From CAYZRY01 sp964630225 (GTDB lineage Bacteria; Bacillota_I; Bacilli_A; RF39; UBA660), in contig CAZVUK010000014.1 in the NCBI GenBank assembly GCA_964630225.1, positions 1 to 26,671 on the forward strand: a DNA stretch of 26,671 nt, in the 5' to 3' direction. A program made the position numbers and the translations under genes. Of this stretch, positions 1-8,900 are shown piece by piece. The notes under the pieces are model-generated. The model had not been told where the DNA came from and searched no databases. It worked only from the letters and a program-made list of their open reading frames with translations. How positions within the stretch are numbered: the stretch's first letter is position 1; every line of letters starts with the position of its first letter.

Positions 1-61
1 AAAAGTCCAAGTATGATAACTACAGCTAGTAATTCTATCAAAGTAAAAGCTTTTTATTCAT
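1..61 (-). CDS. Type IV pilin-like (prepilin/pseudopilin) protein, N-terminus only, apparent frameshift, cut by window edge
   Basis: A GGAGG ribosome binding site (66-70) stands four bases before an ATG (59-61). The downstream bases encode KAFTLIELLAVVIILGL, read from 53 to 3. This is a class III prepilin signal: a basic residue, then the A-F-T-L-I-E cleavage motif with the Glu at +5, then a hydrophobic helix. Such proteins are cut and N-methylated by a prepilin peptidase and assembled into a type IV pilus or competence pseudopilus; a peptidase gene lies at 3625-4380. The ATG is not in the pilin frame: it reads M-N-K-K-L-L-L-stop, and the pilin frame has a TAA at 54-56. One extra A in the five-A run (51-55) would give M-N-K-K-A-F-T-L-I-E. 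The family call is strong. Whether the gene is broken, phase-variable or misread cannot be settled, and the rest is outside the window. Confidence 0.75.
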
Positions 62-84
62 AAAGCCTCCTACAATATAAAATA

Positions 85-93
85 ATTATAGCA
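85..93 (-). promoter_or_regulatory. Extended -10 promoter of the pilin-like gene
   Basis: The minus strand reads TGCTATAAT, a perfect -10 hexamer with a TGn extension, about 24 bases before the pilin ATG and just after the pmm terminator. No good -35 is visible (only a TTTTAA-like hexamer), as is common for extended -10 promoters. The 12-mer ATATGCTATAAT recurs exactly in front of the pilC-like gene. Confidence 0.65.
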
Positions 94-109
94 TATCTAC
101 TTTTTATTA

Positions 110-138
110 AAAGGAAAAAGACTGTATTATCTACAGTC
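110..138 (-). terminator. Rho-independent terminator after pmm
   Basis: On the minus strand, GACTGTA and TACAGTC form a 7-bp stem around a 5-base loop (120-138), followed by TTTTTCCTTTT. It sits directly after the stop codon of the phosphomannomutase gene and separates it from the pilin promoter. Confidence 0.85.
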
Positions 139-146
139 ATCTATTT

Positions 147-1520
147 TTAATTATTATATTCTTCGATTAAGCTAGTGAATTCTTTGGATATTTCATCGAG
201 TCGCTCTTTCGTGTGTGCTTCAAACCTTGCCGTTATGTTTGGTCCAGTATTAGAATATCTAACAAGGGCCCATCCGTCCTCAAAGTTCGCTCTTACGCCA
301 TCGATATCTATAATATTATATTTTTTCTTTTTACAATAATCTTTTATTTTATCGACTACTTCACCCTTTTTATCATCAGTTGAAACAAACTTTAATTCTT
401 CGGTTGAATGATACTCGTTTATGCCATCTAGTAATTCACTTAGTTTCTTATCGGTTTTCGATAATATTTCAAGTAATCTAAGACCCGCATATAAACCGGA
501 GTCAAAGCCTGGCCACTTATCATTAAAGTAGACATGCCCTGATAACTCTCCGCCAAAGGGGATGTTATCTTCGAGTACTTTACTTTTGGTATAAGAGTTC
601 CCAGTACGATAACAAATTCCTTTAGCACCAAGTTTTTCTATTTCATCACTTAGGGCTTTGCTACACTTAACATCATATAAAAATTCTTTTTTATCTACTA
701 AATCAATTATATTTCTAATTATGATTATCATAAATTTGTCGGTTGGAATAAATCTTCCTTTTTCATCGACTATACCGATACGGTCACCATCACCATCAAA
801 ACCTATTCCAAGATCGGCTTCATACTCTTTAACTTTTTTCTTTAAGTCTTTGAGATTAGCTTCGACGCAAGGATCAGGATGGTGATTGGGAAAGCTTGAA
901 TCAGATTCACCAAAAATGATATCGACATCAACTGGAAAGTTACTATATAGTTCGCTTGCTACACACGATGTTGTTCCGTTACCAAGATCGAGTACTGCTT
1001 TAACTTTCCTTGGTCCAAAATCTAGACTAGATTTAAAAAATTCAATATACTGTCTTTTTATATCTATATTTCTAAGTGAGCCGGTGCCAAAGTCAAACTT
1101 GCCAGCAAAAGTAAAATCACAAAATTCTTCGATCATCTCACCCCTAGCATTTCCTCTTTCATCAAAAGCAAATTTAAAACCGTTATCGTCTTTAGGATTG
1201 TGACTTGCTGTAACCATCATTCCACTTGGTATATCTAGCGACATACAAGCAAAATAGTACATTGGAGTAGTAACTAGTCCAATATTAAAAACATCGATAC
1301 CAGTATCTAGAATACCTTTGATCAAAGCATCGGTCAGTTCCGATGAAGAATATCTATTATCATGACCAACGACACATTTATTCTTAGCAAATTTCTTTAT
1401 ATATGTCCCAAAACTCTTACCGATAGTATAAGCTACATCGACATCTATATCGCTGGGATAAACTCCTCTAATGTCATAGCCCCTAAATATATGTTTATTA
1501 ATATCGTTTATTATTTCCAT
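147..1520 (-). CDS. Phosphomannomutase/phosphoglucomutase (alpha-D-phosphohexomutase family)
   Basis: A 457-residue cytosolic enzyme that interconverts hexose 1- and 6-phosphates (mannose and/or glucose), supplying sugar nucleotides for glycans and envelope polymers. The family hallmarks are in order: the N-terminal F-R-G-Y-D-I-R-G segment; the phosphoserine loop T-A-S-H-N-P with Ser106; the metal-binding loop F-D-G-D-G-D-R at 241-247; and the sugar-recognition loop G-E-L-S-G-H at 324-329. The C-terminal phosphate-contact domain follows. The GELSGH form fits the ManB/AlgC-type bifunctional enzymes better than phosphoglucosamine mutase GlmM, but substrate preference cannot be read from sequence. 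It starts two bases after the stop of the upstream membrane-protein gene, with a GGGG-type ribosome site inside that gene, so the two are probably co-transcribed and translationally coupled. A hairpin terminator follows. Confidence 0.93.
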   Translation of the reverse strand: MEIINDINKHIFRGYDIRGVYPSDIDVDVAYTIGKSFGTYIKKFAKNKCVVGHDNRYSSSELTDALIKGILDTGIDVFNIGLVTTPMYYFACMSLDIPSGMMVTASHNPKDDNGFKFAFDERGNARGEMIEEFCDFTFAGKFDFGTGSLRNIDIKRQYIEFFKSSLDFGPRKVKAVLDLGNGTTSCVASELYSNFPVDVDIIFGESDSSFPNHHPDPCVEANLKDLKKKVKEYEADLGIGFDGDGDRIGIVDEKGRFIPTDKFMIIIIRNIIDLVDKKEFLYDVKCSKALSDEIEKLGAKGICYRTGNSYTKSKVLEDNIPFGGELSGHVYFNDKWPGFDSGLYAGLRLLEILSKTDKKLSELLDGINEYHSTEELKFVSTDDKKGEVVDKIKDYCKKKKYNIIDIDGVRANFEDGWALVRYSNTGPNITARFEAHTKERLDEISKEFTSLIEEYNN

Positions 1521-1522
1521 AA

Positions 1523-2191
1523 TTACCCCTTTTCTACTAAAATAACTTTCTCTATTACCACTTCTGGTTGTTTAGAAATTTGACATAAAGGTTGCTCTTT
1601 TTCATATATCTTAACCTGTGATGTTAAATCTTTATTATGTTTGTTAAGTGGAGACATATTTTTAATTTTAGGATCCTTTTCATAATCAACGTCGACCGTA
1701 AAACTGTTTCCTTGTTCTAATTTAGTAATAGCTTTCGATTTAATTAAGAGTATTTTATTATATTCTTCTAGATCAAACTCTTCTTTATCCAGTTCAGCAG
1801 CATTATTATTCGATAAATCTGTAAAGTTATAAACAAACTTACTGTTTACCACTTTAGAATCGACATATTTACTAGTAATTTGAAAGTCTCTCTTATTTAG
1901 ATCATTCTGTGTCGTAAACGTACAAGTAAGAACATCAACCCTCACTTTCTTTTCGACAAGTTTTTCAACCATCTTAGGTTCATAATTAGGATCTAATCTA
2001 AGTAGGAACGGCAGAAAGATAAAAAGAACTAAAACACCGATAGCGACAAAAGCCATCTGTTTTTTCAGTTTATCTTTAGGACTTAGTTCTACGACTATAT
2101 CTTCTTCTTTAGCTAGTCCCACTTTAACTGGTGGTGCTGGTGGTGCTGGCACCTGCGGAACTGCTGGTTTTGTATTTGGATCGTTATTCAT
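1523..2191 (-). CDS. Unknown single-pass membrane protein with Pro-rich N-terminus
   Basis: I do not recognise this 222-residue protein. Visible parts are a Pro/Ala-rich stretch at about 8-22 (repeated A-P-P-A-P-P); a charged linker; one strong membrane helix at about 46-65 with K-L-K-K before it, which predicts a cytoplasmic N-terminus; and an external domain of about 155 residues. That domain is rich in Lys, Asp, Glu and Asn and holds only two cysteines, Cys90 and Cys203, which could form a disulfide. There is no lipobox or cleavable signal. A GAGGAG ribosome site precedes the ATG. No strong promoter is visible in the 110-base gap behind trigger factor. It is coupled to the phosphohexomutase gene and lies between pilus-type genes, so an envelope or pilus-accessory role is possible but is only inference from position. 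Confidence 0.7.
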   Translation of the reverse strand: MNNDPNTKPAVPQVPAPPAPPVKVGLAKEEDIVVELSPKDKLKKQMAFVAIGVLVLFIFLPFLLRLDPNYEPKMVEKLVEKKVRVDVLTCTFTTQNDLNKRDFQITSKYVDSKVVNSKFVYNFTDLSNNNAAELDKEEFDLEEYNKILLIKSKAITKLEQGNSFTVDVDYEKDPKIKNMSPLNKHNKDLTSQVKIYEKEQPLCQISKQPEVVIEKVILVEKG

Positions 2192-2277
2192 GCGCTACTC
2201 CTCTATTCTATTTAATGATAACACAAGTATTTTAAAATTAAAAGATATAGAAATTAATATAAAGGCTTTATTTGACA

Positions 2278-2304
2278 ATAAAAAATAACGCTAAAAGCGC
2301 TATT
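2278..2304 (-). terminator. Rho-independent terminator after tig
   Basis: The minus strand shows AATAGCGCT and AGCGTTATT pairing over 9 bp (one G-T) around a 3-base loop (2284-2304), followed by TTTTATTG. It overlaps the first two bases of the trigger factor stop codon. The stem has the only compact GC core in this gap. Confidence 0.85.
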
Positions 2305-3577
2305 ATTTATTATCTTCTTTAAGAAAATCGATAACTTTTCTAATCTTTAGATCATATTCAATCATTTCAGTTCCACCAAAGTTAGTTAAGAACTCTTCTT
2401 TAGACATATTGTATCTCTTAGCTAATTCATCAGCTTGAGTATCTATCTCTTTCTTTGGAACTTCAATTTTTTCAATACCCGCAATCTCTTCGAGCATCAG
2501 ACGATATAAAACATTTTTATAAGCCTCTTTTTCAAATTGACTCTTTAATTCTTTTTCATCGGTACCACTTAGTTGGTAGTATAAATCGAGGTTAACTCCC
2601 TGCATTGATAGTTGTTCTTGGAATCTAGCAATTAATCTTTCAGACTCTTCATCAACTAATTCTTCTGGAATATCTACTTCGACATTTTTAGCAACTGCTT
2701 CTAAAATAGCATCGACATGCTTGTTATCGACATCAAACTCTTTACGGCTTTTAATATCTTTTTCAATATGAGCCTCGAGATCCTTTTTCGATTTAACGCC
2801 GTCGATTGCTAAGTCTTCGAATAAACTCTCGTCAAATTCACGAGCAAGTTTTTCTTTAACTTCATTAACCTTAACTTTGAAGACAACTTCCGTTCCGGCT
2901 AAATCACTAGCATGGTAGTCTTTAGGAAAACTAAGCTTAATATCTTTTTTGCTTCCCGATTCAAGACCGATCAGTCCTTCTTCAAAGCCTGGAATAAATG
3001 AATTACTACCAATTTCAAGTTCATAATTCTCAGCTTGTCCACCTGGAAAAGCGACATCTCCTTTAAAGCCTTCAAAGTCGATTACCGCGACATCACCATT
3101 AGCTATTTTACCTTTTTTTGTTTTCATTTCGGTAAAGCGCTCTAAGACGTGCCCCATTTCGTGCTCTATTTCATCTTTAGTAACTTTAGTATCTTCTTTA
3201 GCTACTTTAAGTCCCTTATATTTTTTAACTTTTACTTCAGGACGAGTTGTAAAAATAAATTGAAACTCGACATGATCATCATCTAAACTATTAATATCAA
3301 GATTCGGTTTAACGATAGGTATTAATTTAGAATCTGCTAGTGCTTTAGTATAAGCTTCATTAATTAACGTATCTACGGCATCCATATATAAAGATTCTTT
3401 ACCGAATTTCTTTAAATATACATCTTTCGGTACTTTACCTTTTCTAAATCCCGAGACCGATACGTCTTTAACTTTCTTATCAAAAGCAGCGTCGATAGCC
3501 TTATGCCATTTATCTTTTTCAAAACGGACAACTACTGTGTGCTTATTATCTTTTTTTGTTTTTATTTCTTTAGTCAT
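2303..3577 (-). CDS. tig: Trigger factor, ribosome-associated chaperone and peptidyl-prolyl isomerase
   Basis: Trigger factor docks at the ribosomal exit tunnel (protein L23) and shields nascent chains. The 424-residue length is normal and all three domains are visible. The N-terminal ribosome-binding domain carries the signature loop G-F-R-K-G-K-V-P at 43-50. An FKBP-like PPIase domain at about 160-245 includes G-D-V-A-V-I-D-F-E-G, E-I-G-S and F-I-P-G-F-E-E-G-L-I-G. A long helical C-terminal substrate-binding domain follows. A GGAGG site precedes the ATG. The gene is monocistronic: it has its own TTGTTA-17-TATAAT promoter and a hairpin terminator. In many bacteria tig precedes clpP-clpX-lon; here it is instead surrounded by pilus-type genes and pmm. 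Confidence 0.97.
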   Translation of the reverse strand: MTKEIKTKKDNKHTVVVRFEKDKWHKAIDAAFDKKVKDVSVSGFRKGKVPKDVYLKKFGKESLYMDAVDTLINEAYTKALADSKLIPIVKPNLDINSLDDDHVEFQFIFTTRPEVKVKKYKGLKVAKEDTKVTKDEIEHEMGHVLERFTEMKTKKGKIANGDVAVIDFEGFKGDVAFPGGQAENYELEIGSNSFIPGFEEGLIGLESGSKKDIKLSFPKDYHASDLAGTEVVFKVKVNEVKEKLAREFDESLFEDLAIDGVKSKKDLEAHIEKDIKSRKEFDVDNKHVDAILEAVAKNVEVDIPEELVDEESERLIARFQEQLSMQGVNLDLYYQLSGTDEKELKSQFEKEAYKNVLYRLMLEEIAGIEKIEVPKKEIDTQADELAKRYNMSKEEFLTNFGGTEMIEYDLKIRKVIDFLKEDNK

Positions 3578-3594
3578 ATTTCCTCCAATTTCAT

Positions 3595-3623
3595 ATTATA
3601 TACTATTTAAGCTTATTTAACAA
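3595..3623 (-). promoter_or_regulatory. Sigma-A-type promoter of tig
   Basis: The minus strand shows TTGTTA (3618-3623), a 17-base spacer and TATAAT (3595-3600), with a short leader holding GGAGG before the trigger factor ATG. The -35 lies just past the prepilin peptidase stop codon. It also overlaps an AT-only inverted repeat (TTATTTAA, 4-base loop, TTAAATAA; about 3613-3632). Confidence 0.75.
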
Positions 3624-3624
3624 A

Positions 3625-4380
3625 TTAAATAAACAGTAAATTAGTCAAATCTATTCTAAATATAATTACCATCAAGGCACCAATTAATAGAAAGGGGCCA
3701 AATGGTACAATGTTATCTTTACTGCGATAGTAAAAGACTAAGGATATAGGTAATGCGACAACACTAGCTAGGAAAATAGAAAATAATCCTAGGGGAAAGC
3801 CACAAGCAACGCCAACCGGAAACATCAGTTTTATATCTCCCCCACCTAAACTTTCTTTCTTAAAAATTTTATTGCCAACTAACATTAGTAAATACATTGT
3901 TGAAAAAAGACCTGCTCCTGAAACGATGTAATATATGATATCGATTGGACTTGCTGTAACTAATCTAATAATAACTAGAAGTAGCGATACTGCAATGGTT
4001 ACTTCATCAGAAATAATCATATATTTACTATCACTTACAATAACAATGACAAGGTAAGAAGAGATTATAATCGATATGAAAAACATTGGACTAAAAGTAA
4101 AAAGATAGTATGAAAGAGCAAAGAGAATTCCAGTAGTTAGTTCGATCATAGGATAGAAAAGTGATATTGGTGCTTGGCAATTACGACACTTTCCAAATTG
4201 CCATAAATAGGAAAAAAGTGGAATGTTTTCATACCACTTTAACTGGTTTTTACATATTGGGCAAAAAGACCTAGGCTTTACAATCGATATATTATTGGGC
4301 AAACGGTAACCTACGACGTTGTAAAAGGAACCTAGCATCAAACCGAATATAAAGCATAATAGTAAATAATAGCTTTCCAT
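3625..4380 (-). CDS. Prepilin peptidase / N-methyltransferase (PilD/ComC family)
   Basis: This integral membrane aspartic protease cleaves class III prepilin signals and methylates the new N-terminal Phe. The 251-residue protein has the full two-part layout. An N-terminal loop carries two CxxC pairs, Cys40/Cys43 and Cys65/Cys68, the zinc-binding methylase part. A polytopic A24 protease part follows, with predicted catalytic Asp117 (in V-S-D-S-K) and Asp182 in the G-G-G-D-I-K motif. About seven or eight hydrophobic helices are present. It starts nine bases after the pilC-like stop with a GGAG site, so it is the second gene of that operon. Its natural substrate class is represented by the pilin fragment at the left edge. 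Competence ComC and pilus PilD cannot be told apart from this sequence. Confidence 0.93.
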   Translation of the reverse strand: MESYYLLLCFIFGLMLGSFYNVVGYRLPNNISIVKPRSFCPICKNQLKWYENIPLFSYLWQFGKCRNCQAPISLFYPMIELTTGILFALSYYLFTFSPMFFISIIISSYLVIVIVSDSKYMIISDEVTIAVSLLLVIIRLVTASPIDIIYYIVSGAGLFSTMYLLMLVGNKIFKKESLGGGDIKLMFPVGVACGFPLGLFSIFLASVVALPISLVFYYRSKDNIVPFGPFLLIGALMVIIFRIDLTNLLFI

Positions 4381-4389
4381 TGTTTTCTC

Positions 4390-5841
4390 CTAAATCTGAC
4401 CATATAGTTCGAACATCGGCATGATAATCGAAATCATAATGAATCCCACGGCAATAGCTAGGAAAGCGATGATAATCGGCTCAAGTAAACTTTTTAGAGT
4501 ATTGACAGAGTTTTCATGCAAGTTACCAAAGTGTTCGGCAACTTTTTCCATCATTAGAGCAAGTTGTCCCGTTGACTCACCTGTTACAAGCATCTCGTAA
4601 GCAACAACGGGGAAAGCCCATTCACCGCGAAAGGTTTCACTAATTTTCGCTCCCTTAGATAGACCGATTAACGTACGATTGATTATTTCACGATATATTT
4701 CATTTGTCGTAATATTTGATAGTATTTCCATACTGTCAGTAATAAAGACCCCATGGTTAAGTAGCGAGGCAAAAGTTCTCGTTAGATTAGCTACCTCATT
4801 ATAAATAATAATTGGTCCATAAACCGGGGTATGCATGTAGAAGGTTTGCATTGTCTTTCGAAAGTCTTTGAAATTTTTAAAGGTCAGTATATAAATAGTT
4901 ATAATAGTTACAATTATAAGCAAAGTAATATGCCAATAATTTTGCAGGAAGTTACTGGCATCTAGTATGAACTGTGTGACGCCTGGTAGTTCAGCATTGT
5001 TTGATTTAAACATATCGACAAACTGCGGGACGACAAACATGACAAGGAAGACGATTGCTCCCATCGCCATCGTAAAGATAACCGCGGGATAAACTAGAGC
5101 GGATTGCATCTGTTTACGAGACTTTTCCTGCTTGGTAAAGTATTCGGCCATCTCATCAAGTGTTCCCGGAAGGTCTCCGGTCATCTCAGCCGTTTTAATC
5201 ATACTGATTAAGAAATGAGGAAAAGCTTTACCTTGTTTTTCGAGAGCTTCTGAAAAACTCTCTCCTAGGTAGAGCTGATATACGACTTTTTGGAATATCT
5301 TACGATGTCCCGGATTAGTTGTTTGACGAGATAAGATTCTCATCGAATCGATAAGCGGAATACCCGCTTTAATATAAGTTGAAAGCTGAGTAAGAGTAAA
5401 AGATAATGCTCCGAGCGGTATCTTACCACCACCAAAGCTTATGTCTTTAGAACCGGCTCCGAGCTCTTCGATACTGATAAGTTCATCGTATTGGGTCTTT
5501 AAGAAATTAACCGCTTCGCCAACTGACGGAGCATCAAACTTACCCTTAACCTGGTTACCAAAGTCATCTCTGGCAATATACTTAAAGTTCATATCTTTAC
5601 GAGAATCGACAACCTTTTGAACTTCTGTTTTATTTTTAAAGTCAGAACTTTGTTGCTTTACTTTATCTAGCTCTGCTTCAAGCGCTAGTCCTTCTAAACG
5701 ATTAGGATCAAAAGCACCCAATTTTTCAGGGGCTTTAATACTATTTACTAAAAAAGCTGCTCCACGAAAAGAATACTTTAGAACAGTAAAAGGAAATAAC
5801 AAAATTTTCTTAGCAACTGTTGGAGCTACGCTAATCTTCAT
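4390..5841 (-). CDS. Type II secretion/type IV pilus platform protein (PilC/GspF/ComGB family)
   Basis: A 483-residue inner-membrane platform protein of a type IV pilus, type II secretion or competence pseudopilus, which couples the assembly ATPase to pilin polymerisation. Residues about 85-127 match the small N-terminal domain of this family (Y-I-A-R-D-D-F-G-N-Q-V-K-G, then A-V-N-F-L). Two tandem T2SSF domains follow at about 147-270 and 348-475, each with the typical T-x-x-L-S/F-A-S-L-L and E-x-T-G elements (A-E-M-T-G at 218-222; G-E-S-T-G at 421-425). Membrane helices lie at about 252-272, 303-320 and 450-475. It carries about 80 extra N-terminal residues, a basic hydrophobic helix and a charged linker, before the usual start. 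It leads a two-gene operon with the prepilin peptidase. No ATPase gene (PilB/ComGA) is seen here. Confidence 0.92.
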   Translation of the reverse strand: MKISVAPTVAKKILLFPFTVLKYSFRGAAFLVNSIKAPEKLGAFDPNRLEGLALEAELDKVKQQSSDFKNKTEVQKVVDSRKDMNFKYIARDDFGNQVKGKFDAPSVGEAVNFLKTQYDELISIEELGAGSKDISFGGGKIPLGALSFTLTQLSTYIKAGIPLIDSMRILSRQTTNPGHRKIFQKVVYQLYLGESFSEALEKQGKAFPHFLISMIKTAEMTGDLPGTLDEMAEYFTKQEKSRKQMQSALVYPAVIFTMAMGAIVFLVMFVVPQFVDMFKSNNAELPGVTQFILDASNFLQNYWHITLLIIVTIITIYILTFKNFKDFRKTMQTFYMHTPVYGPIIIYNEVANLTRTFASLLNHGVFITDSMEILSNITTNEIYREIINRTLIGLSKGAKISETFRGEWAFPVVAYEMLVTGESTGQLALMMEKVAEHFGNLHENSVNTLKSLLEPIIIAFLAIAVGFIMISIIMPMFELYGQI

Positions 5842-5872
5842 ATATATTTCCTCCCTATTCTATTCTCTTTAA

Positions 5873-5900
5873 ATTATAGCATATATTTATTTTATGTAAA
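5873..5900 (-). promoter_or_regulatory. Promoter of the pilC-like/prepilin peptidase operon
   Basis: TTTACA (5895-5900), a 16-base spacer and TATAAT (5873-5878), with a TGC extension directly upstream of the -10. GGGAGG (5850-5855) lies 8 bases before the ATG. The segment ATATGCTATAAT is identical to that of the pilin promoter at the left edge. Confidence 0.75.
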
Positions 5901-5907
5901 ATACTTT

Positions 5908-8900
5908 TTAAACTATTCTCACTAGCTTATTATCGATAAGTGAGTATAGATAAGTTTCACATCTTTTAGATAATTTATTCTCAATATATTTTTTATATCC
6001 CATAAGTTGTTTTTCATAAGCTTTATCACTGGTGCTTTTTAATTTGTAATCGATAACGATTACTTTATCAGGGTAAACTAAAATCAGATCGATAACACCG
6101 TGCTTTATGCTTCCATCTTCTTCGGTAATAAATTCATATTCTTGATAGATTTCTGCCGATGAAAAATCAAGTCCTATGTTTAAAAAGTTTTGAATAATTT
6201 TTTGATCATTAACATTTACTTTATCAAGTTTTGGCTTTTTTAGATCAACTAGTTCTAAAAGATAATGTAGTCTATTACCCATGTCGATATATTTTTGCTC
6301 TTCCGGACTAACTATTTCAAAAGATGTTTTTGAATAGCTCTCTTCATTTAAAATAGGGTTATCAAGATAATATTCTTTTACTTTAACTGATGGAGCTTTT
6401 TTTAAATTTTCTTTGTAATTTTTTTTACTTACCAAAGTATAATCTTTAGTTATATAAAGCTGGGACGCTTTAATTTCTAACATATCTTTTTTAATAAGTG
6501 GATAAACGGAAAATAATAATTCTTGGAAAGAAATAGGTCTTTCTTTTTCGCTATATTCTTTCTCAATATTAAAAGTCGTTAGAATGTTTATCTCTTCTTT
6601 AGCACGGGTCAGTGCTACGTAAAAGAGTCTAATACGCTCACTAATTATATCTTGATAATAATTAAACTTATATAGTTCCCTGAAGAAATTATATCTTAAT
6701 CCTTCGTCCTTATATGGACTTATAATTCCGCTAATATCAGAAAAAACAAATTTACTCTTCATGTCATCGGTATTAAATTTTTTAGTTAAAAACGGAAAAT
6801 AACAGATAGGATACTCAAGACCTTTAGAACCATGAAGGGTTCTAAGGGTAACTCTATCACTGATAATTGGTTCTAAATTTATTTCCATTTTAAATTGTTC
6901 GCTAATAGCTACTTCGATTAAATCGATTAAATATTTATAATCAAAACCAAGATTATCACATTCTTCGGCAATTGATTCAATATAATCCAGTCTTAGTAAA
7001 GCTGGTTCCAAGTCACTTGCTGTAGGGATCTTTTCGACAAAAGCAAAGCGTTTGTATATTTCCTTTAACAGTTCTTTGACATTTAAATAATTTATATCTT
7101 TTTGAAGTTCTTTAACTAGGTTTAGAATGTCACTTTCAAAAATTAGATTCTTATTTAAACTATCGAATATTACTTGATCAGTTTTAGCAAAAAGAAAGCT
7201 TCGAGCTATGCTTGTATAGGCATATCTAAAGTTGTTTGAAAAGTCTTTTTCATCCAGACATTTTATTAACTGTAATATGTTTTTTATAATATATATTTCA
7301 TCGTAATCAAGAACCTTGGTACTAGTAAATTTTGAGACGGCAATACCCTCATGTTCAAAGATTTTTTTAAGCTTATCAAACGAATTTGAGCGGTCAATTA
7401 AAATTGCAAAATCTCCGGGTCTAACAGGACGAAGCAAGCCACTTTGTTTATCTAATACTTGATAAGCGTTATTAATTTTGTTTTCGATATCACGAAGCAT
7501 AGCAAATATTTCTGTATCTTCTTTGTCATAGCCTTCGAAGTCAATATTTAAAATCTTCATCTTACGACTTGAAATTTCTTCTTTTTCATAACTAGTATTA
7601 GCAAAGACCATCGCTTGATCATCATGATAAGAGATACCACCTTTTACCTCAGTCATAATCTTTTCAAAAAGATGATTGATATCATCTATTACTTCCCGCC
7701 TAGAACGAAAGTTATTTTGTAGATCAATTTTAATACCATCTAGACCTTTAGCATAGTTTTTATATTTAGATTTGAAAAGATGGGGATTAGCATTTCTAAA
7801 CTGATAGATAGACTGTTTGATATCACCGACCATATAAAGATTATCTTGCGCTATCAAAGTAATTAACTCCTCTTGCAAATCCGATGTATCTTGATACTCA
7901 TCAACCATTATCTCTTCAAAATTATCCTGCATCTCTTTTCTTATCTCCGAATTGTTTTTGATTAAGTTAATACTCATCTTAGCTATATCACTAAAAGTAT
8001 AACGATTATGAAAAGATTTAAATTTATTTAATCTTTCATCAAGTAAAGAGATTATCTCGATGATTTCTTCGATATATGACTTAGTACTCATGTAAGTTTT
8101 TATTGCCTTCTCCTTAGACGGAGCACTGATCATTTGAACGAGAGCCTCACATGCTTCTTTTAGCTTTGCTCTAACTACTCCGACCTCTTCCCCACTTTTA
8201 AAAGGAATTTTTGGAATATCTACTTTAGTCATAAATAAATGATGATAGTCTTTATTTATGAAAGGTTCTATAATAAGAGCTATTTTATTATAGTAGTCTT
8301 CAGTAGCTACCAGTGACAAATCACTAAGTAAAGTCTTTATTTTATCTTGCTCATTAAACAATAACTTTTCATAGTTTGAATATGATTTTTCGATAAAGCT
8401 TTCATTGAAATATTCATTTATATAATTATCTAAATATCTTTTCTTGTCTATTTTTAAATCAATCTTATTATATATATCTAATATATCTTTCTTTAAAGCT
8501 TGATCTTTTTTTACACAAAAACTAGCAATTAGATCTAAAAACCGTTCGTCTTCTTCATTATATTTTTCCTCGAAAATCTCCGTTAAAATTTTAGTACTTT
8601 GATAATCGAGGACTGTTTGATTAATAATCGAAAAGTCTCTACTGATACCAAGAAGATAATAATATTTTTTGACAATCGATGTCGAAAAACTATCAAAGTT
8701 AGTTATATAGCTACTATCGACTAGTTCTAATTCTTTAGATAGAGATAGTTCTTTAGTCAGTTCCTTTTTAATGCGTTCTTTCATTTCAAAAGCCGCGGCT
8801 TTTGTAAAAGTTAAGACAAGTAAGTTCTCAATACTTATGCCACTTTTAACTTTTCTAATAACGCGCTCGGTTAAAACAGCCGTCTTTCCAGAACCTGCTC

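Noticed and set aside
5888..5903. Inverted repeat TATTTTA-TAAAATA after addA as a terminator
   Set aside because: The loop would be two bases, there is no GC pair in the stem, and no T-tract follows. It overlaps the pilC -35 and is probably a by-product of AT-rich sequence.
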